NCBI RefSeq assembly: GCF_003970795.1
Contig: NZ_RWKW01000005.1
Coordinates: 42,582 to 106,581, forward strand
Reading direction: 5' to 3'
DNA length: 64,000 nt
From: Aquibium carbonis
Lineage (GTDB): Bacteria; Pseudomonadota; Alphaproteobacteria; Rhizobiales; Rhizobiaceae
Position numbers and translations under genes: made by a program. Every line of letters begins with the position of its first letter. The first letter of the stretch is position 1. Positions 48,414 to 57,944 of the stretch are shown piece by piece. The notes beneath the pieces were generated by a model. That model was not told the DNA's origin and made no database searches. It saw nothing but the letters and a program-made list of their open reading frames with translations.

Positions 48414-49013
48414 ATGTCCAGACCGCGTATTGGAATAGTGATCGGCTCGACGCGCAAGGCGCGCTTCGCCGACAAGCCGGCGCAGTGGATATTCGACCTC
48501 GCCGCCGCGCACGGCGATTTCGAAGTCGAGATGGTCGACCTGCGCGACTATCCGCTTCCCTTTTTCGAGGAGGACCGGTCGCCGGCCTGGGGGCCGTCAG
48601 AAGGCGAGGTGGCGCAGGCCTGGCAGAAGAAGGTCGCCTCGCTCGACGGCTACATCTTCACCGTTGCCGAATACAATCGCGGTCCGACCGCCGTGCTGAA
48701 GAACGCGCTCGACTACGCCTACACAGAGTGGAACGCCAAGCCGGCGGCCTTCGTGGGCTATGGCGGCGTCGGTGCCGCGCGCGCCGTCGAGCAACTGCGG
48801 CTGCACGCCGTGGAACTGCAGATGGCGCCGATCCGCTCCGGCGTTCACATCCTGATGGCCGATTTCGTGGCGCTGATGCAGGGCCAGGCGAAACTCGGCG
48901 AGATCGCGCATCTCGAAGACGGCGCCAAGGCCATGCTCGACCAGTTCGCCTGGTGGGCGAAGGCGCTGAAGGCCGCGCGCGACGCCGACGTGGCGCAGGC
49001 AAAGGCGGCCTGA
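48414..49013 (+). CDS. NADPH-dependent FMN reductase family protein
   Basis: 199 residues of flavodoxin-like fold. The phosphate-binding loop is 'IGIVIGSTRKARFADKPAQW', with 'FTVAEYNRGPTAVLKNALDY' and 'FVGYGGVGAARAVEQLR'. The family reduces flavins, quinones or azo compounds. The ATG is preceded by GAAAGGAG. Divergent from, and probably regulated by, the HxlR protein. Confidence 0.92.
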   Translation: MSRPRIGIVIGSTRKARFADKPAQWIFDLAAAHGDFEVEMVDLRDYPLPFFEEDRSPAWGPSEGEVAQAWQKKVASLDGYIFTVAEYNRGPTAVLKNALDYAYTEWNAKPAAFVGYGGVGAARAVEQLRLHAVELQMAPIRSGVHILMADFVALMQGQAKLGEIAHLEDGAKAMLDQFAWWAKALKAARDADVAQAKAA

Positions 49014-49078
49014 CATTGCCCGGCGCGGCGGGTTTGGTCCGTCGCGCCGCCCAGGGCAGGGGGCTTGACGTGCCGGCC

Positions 49079-49885
49079 TCAACGGCAGGCTTTGTAGCCG
49101 TTCCGGCGTTCCTTGATGTCGAAGTGGAAATGGTCTTTGTGCGCGGCGTCGTAGCCGGGTCCCAAAACTGTGGAGAAGTAGCCACACGCATCGGAGCGCA
49201 CGGTGTTCAGCAGGGAGCGTTCTCTAAACGCGAACCATCCAGGCTTGCGCACGTCGATGTCCTTGCCGTTCTTCAGTTCGATGCGCATGACATCCAGCGC
49301 GTTACCTTTTGCGTGTTCGGAAATCGTCCGGCTTCCGGCTATCTGTCGACATGAATAGCTCGATCCTTGGTGGATCGTCTTGACACCGGACAGGTAGCGC
49401 CGTCGAGCCGCGGGGGCCAGTTCATCCTTGGTCCATTGCCCGAAGGCCAGTGCCATGTCGCAGGTCAACGTCGCGGCCGGCTTCATGTTCACATTGCCTG
49501 AAAAGCCCGTCACCTCTACCGGCCAGTCGATACCGCAAGAGGCGCTGTCGCGAATCGGCGCGATGTCGCGGTAGCTTACGCCGAGCCGCTTCAGCTGCCG
49601 TCGGCACTGCACCTCTTCGGCCGGCATGGCTGTTTCGCTGGGCAGCGGCGCGTTGAGCCGGGGGTAGCCGCTCATGAAGGGGTTCGACGGCACCAGCGCC
49701 TGCAGGCCCCGGCTGGGCACGGCCGCGGTTCTGACGCCGACGTCGACGTCCGGTCGCAGTGTGTCCGCCACCGAGCAGGCCGACAACGCGGTCAGCCCCG
49801 CCATGAAGAGGGTCGCGACCGCGATGGCGTGTGGGCGGGTGGCGGCCCGGCCGCCACGTCGAAGGCTGAGGAACGATTTACGCAT
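49079..49885 (-). CDS. extensin-like C-terminal domain lipoprotein
   Basis: 268 residues. The basic N-terminus and hydrophobic segment end in a lipobox 'LSAC' near residue 37. The extensin-like C-terminal domain follows, with conserved Cys ('VQCRRQLKRLGV', 'SASCGIDWPV', 'LTCDMALAFGQW', 'SYSCRQIAGS'), 'ISEHAKGNALDV' and 'HFHFDIKERR'. The His/Asp pattern resembles a VanY/MepA-like peptidase, so a cell-wall role is likely but not shown. Single gene. Confidence 0.9.
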   Translation of the reverse strand: MRKSFLSLRRGGRAATRPHAIAVATLFMAGLTALSACSVADTLRPDVDVGVRTAAVPSRGLQALVPSNPFMSGYPRLNAPLPSETAMPAEEVQCRRQLKRLGVSYRDIAPIRDSASCGIDWPVEVTGFSGNVNMKPAATLTCDMALAFGQWTKDELAPAARRRYLSGVKTIHQGSSYSCRQIAGSRTISEHAKGNALDVMRIELKNGKDIDVRKPGWFAFRERSLLNTVRSDACGYFSTVLGPGYDAAHKDHFHFDIKERRNGYKACR

Positions 49886-50078
49886 GAACTTCGGTTCCCG
49901 TCAGATAAGCCGGGAGCATAAGGACCAAGGGTAAAGGAAAGCTCAGCGGTGGCGTTCATGCCTGTGGCGGAAGCAAGGCGGGCAAGGCGCGCTTTTCGGG
50001 CGCGCCATAGACGAGGCTCGAATCCTTTCAGCGGGTTGCGCGCTGCAACTGAGATGCAGAATCAGCTGCTCTGAGACA

Positions 50079-50501
50079 TCACGCTCCCAGCGCTTCCAGC
50101 CCTTCCTCAAGCCAGTCGGCCAGCATCGGCAGGCCGAGCAGGTAGGCTGCGGTGCGCTTGTTGGCGCGTTCGCGGGCAGCCGCCACCGCTTCGGCCCATT
50201 CGGCTGCGTCGTAATCGCCGCGCCCGACCCAGACGAGGGCGACGAGATCCGCTGCCTCGTCGACGTTCAGGTCGGCGATCAGTTCGCGCAGCTCCTCGGT
50301 CGTCAGGTCCTCCTCTTCCTCCTCGGCCAGACCGTCGTGATGATGTCCGGCATGAGTGTCCTCAAGCTCCACCTCGCGTTCGGCGCCGTCATGATAATCG
50401 TCGTTCACCGCGGCGCTGATCGCCTTGGCCTTGAGGATGAAGAGGCGCACCGTGTCCGGGTCGATCGCCAGGTCCCAGGTCTTCTCGACAGGCTTCCGCA
50501 C
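50079..50501 (-). CDS. DUF3775 domain-containing protein
   Basis: 140 residues from GTG 50501, chosen because GAGGAG lies seven bases upstream and the protein then begins 'RKPVEKTWDLAIDPDTV'; the much longer open frame is not coding upstream. It has an acidic middle with an 'HAGHHHDG' patch and an Asp/Glu run, then 'LTTEELRELIADLNVDEAADLVALVWVGRGD' of DUF3775. Cytoplasmic, function unknown. Confidence 0.85.
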   Translation of the reverse strand: MRKPVEKTWDLAIDPDTVRLFILKAKAISAAVNDDYHDGAEREVELEDTHAGHHHDGLAEEEEEDLTTEELRELIADLNVDEAADLVALVWVGRGDYDAAEWAEAVAAARERANKRTAAYLLGLPMLADWLEEGLEALGA

Positions 50502-50657
50502 CGGCTTCTCCTCGTTCCCATGGGATGTTCGGCATTCATGACATAATGTCGACAACGCGCCGCGCTGGCAATCGGCCGCCGGCGAGAGCCACCCGTTGAC
50601 AGGATGACGGGGGAGGACGAAAGCTGCTTGCCGTTCTCCTCCCTTCCGGACGTCTCT

Positions 50658-51008
50658 ATGACCGCGCTGTTGTCGCCGAAAGTTCTGCCCATCCTGCTGC
50701 TGATCGCCTCCAACGTCTTTATGACCTTCGCCTGGTACGGCCATCTGAAATTCAAGACCTCTGCCCTCTGGGTCGTCGTGATTGCAAGCTGGGGTATTGC
50801 CTTCTTCGAGTACTGGCTTGCCGTTCCGGCCAATCGCCTCGGCCACCAGGTCTATTCGGCCGCGGAACTGAAGACGATCCAGGAAGTGATCACACTGTCA
50901 GTCTTTGCAATATTCTCGGTGCTCTACCTGAAAGAGAGCTTCACCGTGAACCACCTGATCGGTTTCGCGATGATCGCCGGCGGTGCTGCCGTGATCTTCC
51001 GGGCATAG
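50658..51008 (+). CDS. DMT family protein (DUF486)
   Basis: 116 residues from ATG 50658 with four membrane helices. The DUF486 signature 'ASNVFMTFAWYGHLKF', 'FFEYWLAVPANRLGH' and 'LKTIQEVITLSVFAIFSVLYL' is complete. It is a small member of the drug/metabolite transporter superfamily without a known substrate; such proteins probably dimerise. Divergent from the DUF3775 gene. Confidence 0.9.
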   Translation: MTALLSPKVLPILLLIASNVFMTFAWYGHLKFKTSALWVVVIASWGIAFFEYWLAVPANRLGHQVYSAAELKTIQEVITLSVFAIFSVLYLKESFTVNHLIGFAMIAGGAAVIFRA

Positions 51009-51143
51009 TCATTGGTCGTGCCCGGCTGGTCCGGTGCGGATTTCGTGTTGTCCGTCACGTCAAAGTGACTGCGTTCGGCGCGGGTTTGATTTATCTTGCG
51101 ATCGGGTGCACCGTGTGCACGATTGAGCGGAAGGATGCCCCAT

Positions 51144-51671
51144 ATGCACAAACTGTTGACGCGCGGCGCCACTCTGGCCGCGGTGGGGTTGTTCATGTCA
51201 TCCGCGCCTGTTTTGGCCGCCGGTGGCGAGACCAGCACGCCCACCTGCCCCAAGGGGCAGGTGTTCAACAATGCCAAGCAGAGGTGCGAGCCCAAGACGA
51301 GCGCGGTGGATCCGGAGACGCTGTTCGAGACCGGTCGGGCATTGGCCTATGCCGGACGCTATGGCGAAGCGATCGACATGCTGAACCGCGCATACGACGC
51401 TAGGAATCCCGGTGTATTCAACATGCTCGGCTACGCCTATCGCAAGCAAGGCAAGTTGCTGGTGGCGCTCGGATACTACGAGGAGGCCCTGCGGCTCGAC
51501 CCTGACCATGTGCTGACGCGAGCCTATCTCGGAGAAGCCCATCTCCAGATGGGCGACGTCGCCGCGGCTCGTGAGCAACTGGGCGAGATCGAGAAGCGTG
51601 CAGGGCGCTCGAGCGCCGAGCACGATGAACTCGCCGGGCACATTGCTGCCTTCGAGGCCTCGAACGGCTGA
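51144..51671 (+). CDS. exported tetratricopeptide repeat protein
   Basis: 175 residues from ATG 51144, spaced correctly from GGAAGG; ATG 51135 is too close to it. Signal peptide about 1-26 ('LFMSSAPVLA'). A short Cys pair ('CPKGQVFNNAKQRC') is followed by about three TPR units (residues 60-165; 'ALAYAGRYGEAIDMLNRAYDA', 'MLGYAYRKQGKLLVALGYYEEALRLDP', 'AYLGEAHLQMGDVAAAREQL'). Probably a periplasmic protein-interaction module. Confidence 0.88.
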   Translation: MHKLLTRGATLAAVGLFMSSAPVLAAGGETSTPTCPKGQVFNNAKQRCEPKTSAVDPETLFETGRALAYAGRYGEAIDMLNRAYDARNPGVFNMLGYAYRKQGKLLVALGYYEEALRLDPDHVLTRAYLGEAHLQMGDVAAAREQLGEIEKRAGRSSAEHDELAGHIAAFEASNG

Positions 51672-51702
51672 AGCCTTTTTGGGCGGTTTGAGGCATCGCT
51701 TG

Positions 51703-51721
51703 GGCCGCCTTGCAGGCGGCC
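51703..51721. repeat. perfect GC hairpin after the TPR gene
   Basis: GGCCGCC and GGCGGCC are separated by TTGCA, giving a perfect 7-bp stem, about 30 bases after the TPR stop. There is no T-run on either strand, so a Rho-independent terminator is doubtful. Confidence 0.4.
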
Positions 51722-51882
51722 AGCACCTCACACTCAACTCGGCGCAGACCCAATGCTGAGCACCGTCGCAACGATCCGATGTCTCGGTCGATCGGTTGCG
51801 GGCTGACGTTTCTTGCTCAAGCGCATGATGCGGCAAGCAAAGGCGTGTATGCTTCCCATGGTGGGGAGTGCGAATCAGGCGA

Positions 51883-52419
51883 ATGCGGGGCGACAACGAC
51901 AATCCGGACGTCGGATCGGGCGGGCCGTTTCTGCCGTGTGCAGCCGCCCTCTTCCTTCCGATGGTGCTGATCACGGCCGGCTACGCGGCCACCCTCCTGA
52001 CGTTGTGGTATGTCGGACTCGGCGACGGCACGCTCGCCCGGCTTTGCATTCTGGTGCTGGCACTCGCCGTTCCATTTCTGGCCGCTCATGCCCTGCTTCG
52101 CCGCTTCACGATCCGCATCGACGTCTTTCCACATGCGGTCTATGTCCATACAGGTTTTCCGCGCAGGGCGCCCATCGAGATACCCTATGCGCTGATCGGA
52201 CGTCTGACGTTGGAGCGGGGACCGGTAGGGCGCCTGACCGGTTCCGGGACGTTGGTTTTCGAGGTCGCAGGCGGCATGAGGATCGAGGCCGCAGACATCG
52301 CGCGTCCCAGTGAGGCGTTGCGCGCAATCGGGCGGCTGGTCGGTGCCTCCGCCGTCTCCTTCGTTCCGGCAACTGACGTCATGGAACCGGATGGTTCGCG
52401 CTCCGTTCTTCAACGCTGA
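51883..52419 (+). CDS. membrane protein with PH-like (bPH2) domain
   Basis: About 178 residues from ATG 51883; a GTG at 51868 is possible. Two membrane segments (about 15-40 and 50-72) precede a domain of about 90 residues with the strand pattern 'FTIRIDVFPHAVYVHTGFPRR' and 'IEIPYALIGRLTLERGP', resembling the bacterial PH domain found in YdbS/YdbT proteins. Function unknown. It lies upstream of greA, 182 bases away. Confidence 0.75.
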   Translation: MRGDNDNPDVGSGGPFLPCAAALFLPMVLITAGYAATLLTLWYVGLGDGTLARLCILVLALAVPFLAAHALLRRFTIRIDVFPHAVYVHTGFPRRAPIEIPYALIGRLTLERGPVGRLTGSGTLVFEVAGGMRIEAADIARPSEALRAIGRLVGASAVSFVPATDVMEPDGSRSVLQR

Positions 52420-52601
52420 AAGCCGCCGATCATTCGCATTCTTATTTTTTGCAGGTGAAAATCGGGCGGCCCGCTGCTATATTGTAGTGGCTTAGATGGT
52501 GCGGCTCCGCTGGCAATGGCTTGCGGACCGTTTTCTTTTTGTGCTTGGCCGAGGCTGCTATGCATCCCGCGGCAGGCGCCGGCGAAGGAAAGGTCGCATA
52601 G

Positions 52602-53075
52602 ATGAACAAGGTCCCGATGACCGTAGGCGGATTCCAGTCGCTGAAGGAAGAACTGCGCTGGCGCCAACAGGAAGAACGCCCTCGTATCATCGAGGCGATC
52701 TCCGAGGCGCGCGCCCATGGCGACCTGTCGGAGAACGCCGAGTATCATGCCGCCAAGGAGCAGCAGAGCCTCAACGAGGGTCGCGTCGGCGAGCTTGAGG
52801 ATTTGATCGCGCGTGCCGAGGTCATCGACGTCTCGAAGCTGTCGGGTGACAGGGTCAAATTCGGCGCTACTGTCGTCATCATCGACGAGGACACCGAGGA
52901 AAAGAAGCGTTACCAGATCGTCGGGGACCAAGAGGCTGACGTGAAGAGCGGTCGCATTTCGATCAGCTCGCCGATCGCGCGTGCCCTCATCGGAAAGGGC
53001 GTGGGTGATGCGATCGAGGTCAATGCACCCGGTGGCGCGAGAGGATACGAGATCGTCGACGTCAGCTTCGGTTGA
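52602..53075 (+). CDS. greA: transcription elongation factor GreA
   Basis: 157 residues, full length. It has an N-terminal antiparallel coiled coil with the tip acids in '[20 protein letters not shown]', and a C-terminal FKBP-like domain ('[25 protein letters not shown]'). It stimulates RNA cleavage by backtracked RNA polymerase. Co-directional with the glycosyltransferase that starts 13 bases after its stop. Confidence 0.97.
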   Translation: MNKVPMTVGGFQSLKEELRWRQQEERPRIIEAISEARAHGDLSENAEYHAAKEQQSLNEGRVGELEDLIARAEVIDVSKLSGDRVKFGATVVIIDEDTEEKKRYQIVGDQEADVKSGRISISSPIARALIGKGVGDAIEVNAPGGARGYEIVDVSFG

Positions 53076-53088
53076 TGCCGGCTCCGTC

Positions 53089-55092
53089 GTGGATACCAGC
53101 AACGCGACAGGATCAGTCCCGCTTTCCCTCGATGATGTCGAGGTCATTGCACCCAATCTGAAGCTTCGCCTTTCCGGTGTCACCAGCACGATCGTGCAGT
53201 TGGTGCCGGAGCAGGCACGCTCGTTGCGCATTGCAACGCTGGGGCCGGGTCTGCCGGACGGACTGCCCCGAATAGACTTGCGTGACCTGCCGGCGATCTG
53301 GCGCCGGCCACGCGGACGTCCGTTCCGGATATGGCACGCCCGGCGCAACAACGAGATGGTGGCGGGCCTGATCCTTCGCGACCTGCTGCGCGCGCCGGTG
53401 CGCGTGGTCTTCACCTCCGCCGGCCAGCGGCGCCACACGCGGTTCACGCGCTGGCTGCTGCGCCGGATGGACGCCGTCATCGCGACGAGCGCGGTTTCCG
53501 GCGCCTTCCTCGACGTGCCCTACACGGTCGTGCGTCATGGCGTCGATGCCGAGGTGTTCCATCCGCCTTCATTCCCCGGCGACGATTATGCCGAGGCAGG
53601 CCTACCTGGCCGCTACGCCATCGGCACGTTCGGACGCGTGCGCCAGCAGAAGGGGACGGACCTTTTCGTCGACGCGATGATCGCGCTCCTGCCGCGTTTT
53701 CCTGACTGGACAGCCGTGATCGCAGGGCGGGTCACGTCCGAGAATGTGGACTTCGCCGCCGACTTGAAGCGCCGCATCGCCGCAGCCGGGTTGACCGACC
53801 GCATCGTGTTTCTTGGGGAAGTTCCCGATATCAAGGCCTGGTTCCGCCGCCTGACCCTTTTCGTTGCGCCCTCGCGCAACGAGGGTTTCGGGCTAACGCC
53901 TCTCGAAGCGATGGCAAGTGGCGTGGCCTGTGTCACCAGCGATGCCGGCGCCTATGCCGATATGATCGACCCGGACGTCACCGGCAGTGTGGTGCCCGCC
54001 GGCGACGGCGTGGCGCTGTGCAGCGCAATCGAAGGTTACCTGTCCGACGTTCCGCGCGCACAGGCGCATGGACGCATAGCGGCGGAGAAGGTGCGGACTT
54101 CGTTTCGCCTCGCCGATGAAGCGGCGGGCGTTCGGGCGGTTTACGAGAGGGTATGGAGCGGGGTCCGACAGCCGGAGGTGCTGATCGTCGCCCGCAGTAA
54201 TCGTTACGGCCTCGAACGCGACGCAAAGCTTCTGCGTGCTGCTCTAGGTCCGGAGCGGACCGGCTACGCCGCTACTCGGACACGCGGGCTCGTGTCCTTC
54301 CTGCTTCGCCGGCGCCATGCCCACACGATCATGCATCTCGAGCGCGTGCATGCGGGTTGGATCTCGGCGGGTTCTCGCAATCTGCTGTTGCCGAACCAGG
54401 AGCGCTTTCCTCGCCGCCACATCGACCGCCTTGGCCAGATCGACCTTGTCCTCGCCAAGACTCGACACGCAACTGACATCTTCTCCGCTCTTGGCCGGCC
54501 AACAGAGTATCTCGGCTTTACATCGTATGATCGCCAAGATCTTTCGGTTCAAAAGGACTGGACGCGTTTCCTCCATCTGGCGGGCGGCAGCACGCTCAAA
54601 GGGACCGAGGACATTCTGGACCTATGGCGCGCGCATCCCGAATGGCCTGAACTCGTCGTCATTCAGAAGGCGGAAAATCTGTCGGCAGCCTTCGCATCCA
54701 ACATCACGCTGCTCCCCGGATACCTTTCCGACGCGGAACTCCGCCGGCAGCAGAATGCCTGTGGCATTCATTTGTGTCCTTCCCGGGCCGAGGGCTGGGG
54801 GCATCACCTTATCGAAGGGCTTTCGGTCGGTTCGGTGGTAGTGACGACGGACGGGCCGCCGATGAACGAGATGGTGACGCCCGATTGCGGCATTCTCGTC
54901 CCAGTCGCTTCATCCACGCCGCGCCATCTGGGCACCTGCTATCATGTCGATAGGCTTGCTCTCGAACGTGCGATCGAAGCTGTTTTAGCCAAGCCGGACA
55001 CGGAAAAGGCCGCTCTCGGCGTGGCCGCACGACGCCGTTACGAGGACATCGCGGTGCAGTTCGCGGATAGGGTCAGATCCATCGTCGGTTGA
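53089..55092 (+). CDS. fused double GT-B glycosyltransferase (LPS core, LpsE-like N-half)
   Basis: 667 residues from GTG 53089, the first usable start after greA. Residues about 1-345 are a GT4 transferase resembling rhizobial LpsE ('VEVIAPNLKLRLSGVTSTIVQLVP', 'RHGVDAEVFHPP', 'GTFGRVRQQKGTDLFVDAM', and the nucleotide-sugar motif 'PSRNEGFGLTPLEAMASG'). Residues about 355-667 form a second GT-B-like unit with 'FLHLAGGSTLKGTEDIL' and its own donor-site motif 'PSRAEGWGHHLIEGLSVG'. A family member is usually about 350 residues, so this is a fusion that may add two sugars to the LPS core. Convergent with the GT2 gene. Confidence 0.88.
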   Translation: MDTSNATGSVPLSLDDVEVIAPNLKLRLSGVTSTIVQLVPEQARSLRIATLGPGLPDGLPRIDLRDLPAIWRRPRGRPFRIWHARRNNEMVAGLILRDLLRAPVRVVFTSAGQRRHTRFTRWLLRRMDAVIATSAVSGAFLDVPYTVVRHGVDAEVFHPPSFPGDDYAEAGLPGRYAIGTFGRVRQQKGTDLFVDAMIALLPRFPDWTAVIAGRVTSENVDFAADLKRRIAAAGLTDRIVFLGEVPDIKAWFRRLTLFVAPSRNEGFGLTPLEAMASGVACVTSDAGAYADMIDPDVTGSVVPAGDGVALCSAIEGYLSDVPRAQAHGRIAAEKVRTSFRLADEAAGVRAVYERVWSGVRQPEVLIVARSNRYGLERDAKLLRAALGPERTGYAATRTRGLVSFLLRRRHAHTIMHLERVHAGWISAGSRNLLLPNQERFPRRHIDRLGQIDLVLAKTRHATDIFSALGRPTEYLGFTSYDRQDLSVQKDWTRFLHLAGGSTLKGTEDILDLWRAHPEWPELVVIQKAENLSAAFASNITLLPGYLSDAELRRQQNACGIHLCPSRAEGWGHHLIEGLSVGSVVVTTDGPPMNEMVTPDCGILVPVASSTPRHLGTCYHVDRLALERAIEAVLAKPDTEKAALGVAARRRYEDIAVQFADRVRSIVG

Positions 55093-55114
55093 AAATGCCG
55101 CCGGGCTGCGGTGT

Positions 55115-55987
55115 TCAAGGTTCGTCGGGAACGTCGCGTCCGCATTGAAGGCGATAGAGCTTGGCTTCCGTCAGGAACACATAGTTGCCGAGAAGCGCCG
55201 AATAGATGAGACCCGGAACGCCGCATACGATGTATCGCTGCAGGATGTAGCTCTTGGTAAAGCGCCATACCGGCCGCAACAGAATGCGGGCAAGGCTCGA
55301 TCGTTCGCCGGCGGCGAACTTCTGACGGGCCTTCAGCGTCGAGTATCGGTTGGCCTTGTCGAGCTCGCGAGCGATCGGCAGATTGCGATAATGGAGCAGG
55401 TAGCCGGCGCCGATGGGTGCGATGGCGCCGTCCAGCAACAGTCTTTCATGCACGAGCGCTGTATGATCGTAGCGAGCGCGGCTCTTGCGGAAGAGTCGGG
55501 TGGCCTGATGCGTGTGTACCAGACGCGGCGCATAACCGTAGCCTGGCAACCAGTCGCGCAAGGGGAACGAATAAGCGATCGGCCCAGAGTCGCCGAGGGT
55601 GAGATCGTTGATGGCTCGACGCAAATCCTCCGACAGACGCTCGTCGCAATCGAGGTTCAGGCACCAGTCGTTAACGCACTGGTCTAGGGCAAACTGTTTT
55701 TGCGCCGAAAAGCCCGACCAGTCGCGGTGGAAAAGACGCAGCGGCCAACCTCGAGACTGGTACTCGGCGATCAGGTCAAGGGTGCCGTCGGTCGAGCCAG
55801 AATCCGCGATGACGATCTCGCCGATGCCCGCGAGACTGTCGAGGCAGGCTCCAAGCATGGTCCGTTCGTTCCGGCAGATGATGAAGGCCGACATCTGCGC
55901 CAGCGCGGAAGTGTTGTGCCCCGCCGCCTGCGACGAAGGCGATGAACATGCATGCGGCGAGATCGGCACCGGTTTGGACACACTCAT
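55115..55987 (-). CDS. GT2 glycosyltransferase (WaaE/KdtX-like, LPS core)
   Basis: About 290 residues from ATG 55987; an ATG at 55894 ('MSAFIICRNE') gives the minimal domain. GT-A fold family 2: 'SAFIICRNERTMLGACLDSL', 'IVIADSGSTDGTLDL', DxD-type 'LNLDCDERLSEDL' and a C-terminal 'RDWLPGYGYAPRLVHTHQATRLFRK' typical of beta-glucosyltransferases acting on the LPS inner core. It sits between two other LPS transferases. Confidence 0.88.
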   Translation of the reverse strand: MSVSKPVPISPHACSSPSSQAAGHNTSALAQMSAFIICRNERTMLGACLDSLAGIGEIVIADSGSTDGTLDLIAEYQSRGWPLRLFHRDWSGFSAQKQFALDQCVNDWCLNLDCDERLSEDLRRAINDLTLGDSGPIAYSFPLRDWLPGYGYAPRLVHTHQATRLFRKSRARYDHTALVHERLLLDGAIAPIGAGYLLHYRNLPIARELDKANRYSTLKARQKFAAGERSSLARILLRPVWRFTKSYILQRYIVCGVPGLIYSALLGNYVFLTEAKLYRLQCGRDVPDEP

Positions 55988-56179
55988 TCTCTGAGATTGT
56001 AGGAGCGCGCACCGACCAACCAACCCTCTGGCGGGGCGCGGGATCGCTTCGGGTTTGGAGCTGACGACTACGGCATATTCGCACGCAGCAACAGGTCGTT
56101 GACCGCCTTCTCATTCAATTCACATATCCGGTCGTTCAGAAAGGGCCCAAGCGAGACCGTGGCGGATGCTTCGCGGTCA

Positions 56180-57169
56180 TCAAGCCCAATCGTCGTCGCT
56201 GTAGAGACGCGGGGAGAACGGCTCGGGTTCAATCTGGCCTGTGCATTCGAAATATTTCTGTAAGACCAGCAGAGAGGCGAGCCTCTCGCGGCTCTCGTCC
56301 TTGAACTGCTCGACGTATCGGTTTGCATTCGCGATGATTGACCGCATCATCTCTGGATTTGCCTCGCAATATGCGATCCTGTCATCGAGGTCGCCGAAAT
56401 CGTCGCGGAGTTCGACGTAGTGAACATCGGGCTGAAGTTGCCCCTCGAGGAACCAGGTTTCGAACCTTGGTCTAGGCATCATGCAAATCGACTTCGAAGC
56501 CATGATCCATTTCAGGTTGGTCGCGACGTCGTTGCCTTCGATGGAGACAACATAGCGAAAAGCCAGCTGGTCGCGAACGGACAAGAATCGCTTGTTCAGA
56601 TGGGCGGATCGGCTTTCGCTGAATCCGATGTCGTGATCCACATGAGATGCGTATCGCTCGGCAAGAAGCTTGCGGGCAGGATTATTCTGTGTGCCGCGCC
56701 AGACGGCGAAAGGCTGCTTGTCCTCGAATCGTCGCTCGTCCGGCGGCATGTCGAAGTGGCGCAGGCGGTCGAGCTTCATCAGAACCGAGTTGGTATTGTC
56801 CTCACGGATGGGGCGGCTCTTGACGATCGTCGGTGTCGGAGGAACTTTGGTGACGTCCCCGAAGCGATGTCCAAGGCGCAGGGACGGTCCGAAGTGCTTG
56901 GCGTCGATCTTGAGATCGAAATAGTAGTACGATTTCTTGCGCGGGATCGAGCGGATGGCTTGCATGACAGGGGTTTCGGCCCCGGGCGACATCTTGTTGT
57001 ACGAGCGGACGCGCGCGAAAACATCCGTAGCACCTTCGGGGTTCTCGGCTAGGCGTTTGAAGAGCGCACGGCGCCTTGCCTCGAAAGGCGCATACGGCAT
57101 CAGGTCACGTATGACGCCCTTCAAGTAGAACGAGACACGCCCTGTCGTTCGTTGCAATTGCCGTTTCAC
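56180..57169 (-). CDS. lpsA: GT90 family glycosyltransferase (LpsA-like)
   Basis: 329 residues. It carries the CAP10/GT90 pattern 'PFAVWRGTQNNPARKLLAERY', 'RYVVSIEGNDVATNLKWIMASKSICMM' and 'ETWFLEGQLQPDVHYVEL'. In rhizobia, LpsA proteins of this family build the LPS core, and the neighbouring glycosyltransferases support that. The start is ATG 57169. It lies just downstream of the Lrp gene on the same strand. Confidence 0.88.
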   Translation of the reverse strand: MKRQLQRTTGRVSFYLKGVIRDLMPYAPFEARRRALFKRLAENPEGATDVFARVRSYNKMSPGAETPVMQAIRSIPRKKSYYYFDLKIDAKHFGPSLRLGHRFGDVTKVPPTPTIVKSRPIREDNTNSVLMKLDRLRHFDMPPDERRFEDKQPFAVWRGTQNNPARKLLAERYASHVDHDIGFSESRSAHLNKRFLSVRDQLAFRYVVSIEGNDVATNLKWIMASKSICMMPRPRFETWFLEGQLQPDVHYVELRDDFGDLDDRIAYCEANPEMMRSIIANANRYVEQFKDESRERLASLLVLQKYFECTGQIEPEPFSPRLYSDDDWA

Positions 57170-57195
57170 CGCGTTTTATCCGTTCGGCTGCGACA

Positions 57196-57660
57196 TCAAA
57201 TTGGCACTAGGCCTTCGTCCTTCACCTGGCGGATGGTGAGCGCGGTACGCACGGTATCGACATTCGGCGCGGCGGTAAGGCCTGACAGCACAAACTCCTG
57301 GAAGCTCGAGAGATCCTCCGCCACGCAGTGGAGCAGGAAATCGGTCTCCCCTGACATCATCCAGGCGCGCCGGACGATCGACCAACCCTGGGCGAGTTCG
57401 GCGAAGGCACGGATATCGACCTCGGACTGGCGATGAAGGCCCACCAGGCAGAAGGCGACCACGCCATGACCGAGCGCGGGCGCGTTCAACAGCGCGCGAT
57501 AGCCCCGAATCACACCGCTTTCCTCGAGCCGCTTGACCCGCCGAAGGCAGGGTGGTGCGGAAATCCCCACGCGACGCGATAATTCGACGTTTGTCATTCG
57601 TCCATCGCTCTGCAACTCCCGCAGAATCTTCCAGTCGGTCGCGTCGAGATCGGCCTTCAT
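57196..57660 (-). CDS. Lrp/AsnC-family transcriptional regulator
   Basis: 154 residues. N-terminal helix-turn-helix 'LDATDWKILRELQSDGRMTNVELSRRVGISAPPCLRRVKRLEESGVI' (shown in part) and a C-terminal RAM ligand domain ('VVAFCLVGLHRQSEVDIRAFAEL', 'GETDFLLHCVAEDL'). It is divergent from trxB across about 280 bases, an arrangement shared by related genomes. It may regulate trxB or amino-acid genes. Confidence 0.93.
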   Translation of the reverse strand: MKADLDATDWKILRELQSDGRMTNVELSRRVGISAPPCLRRVKRLEESGVIRGYRALLNAPALGHGVVAFCLVGLHRQSEVDIRAFAELAQGWSIVRRAWMMSGETDFLLHCVAEDLSSFQEFVLSGLTAAPNVDTVRTALTIRQVKDEGLVPI

Positions 57661-57944
57661 GGCATGTGCCTCATTCCGGGGAGTTCAAGCGCGAAACAGT
57701 CTGTCTGGGTCGGTGACATACGCGAAAGCCGAATTCCAGCCAAGATAGTGAGGAGAGGAGATGCCGGAGGCAGGCGCGACAAGAGGCCAGAATCCGTGGG
57801 GTATCCATTTGTCATTTGTGGGAATCAGGTCCATGCCCTTGCATAGGGGCGTCCCTGAACCTTAGATCAGGACGAAGCAGCGACCTCGTTTCCGCCCGGT
57901 GCGGATATGGGGTCATTCGTCGTTCGTGCAGAAGGGATCGCGTC

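Noticed and set aside
49986..50006. GGCGCGC / GCGCGCC hairpin upstream of the extensin-like gene
   Set aside because: No T-run on either strand and no clear gene end next to it; GC-rich chance pairing is likely in this genome.
50005..50060. T-loop-like GGCTCGAATCC that might mark a tRNA or attachment site
   Set aside because: No acceptor stem, D-arm or anticodon arm can be drawn around it, and no integrase or repeat is nearby.
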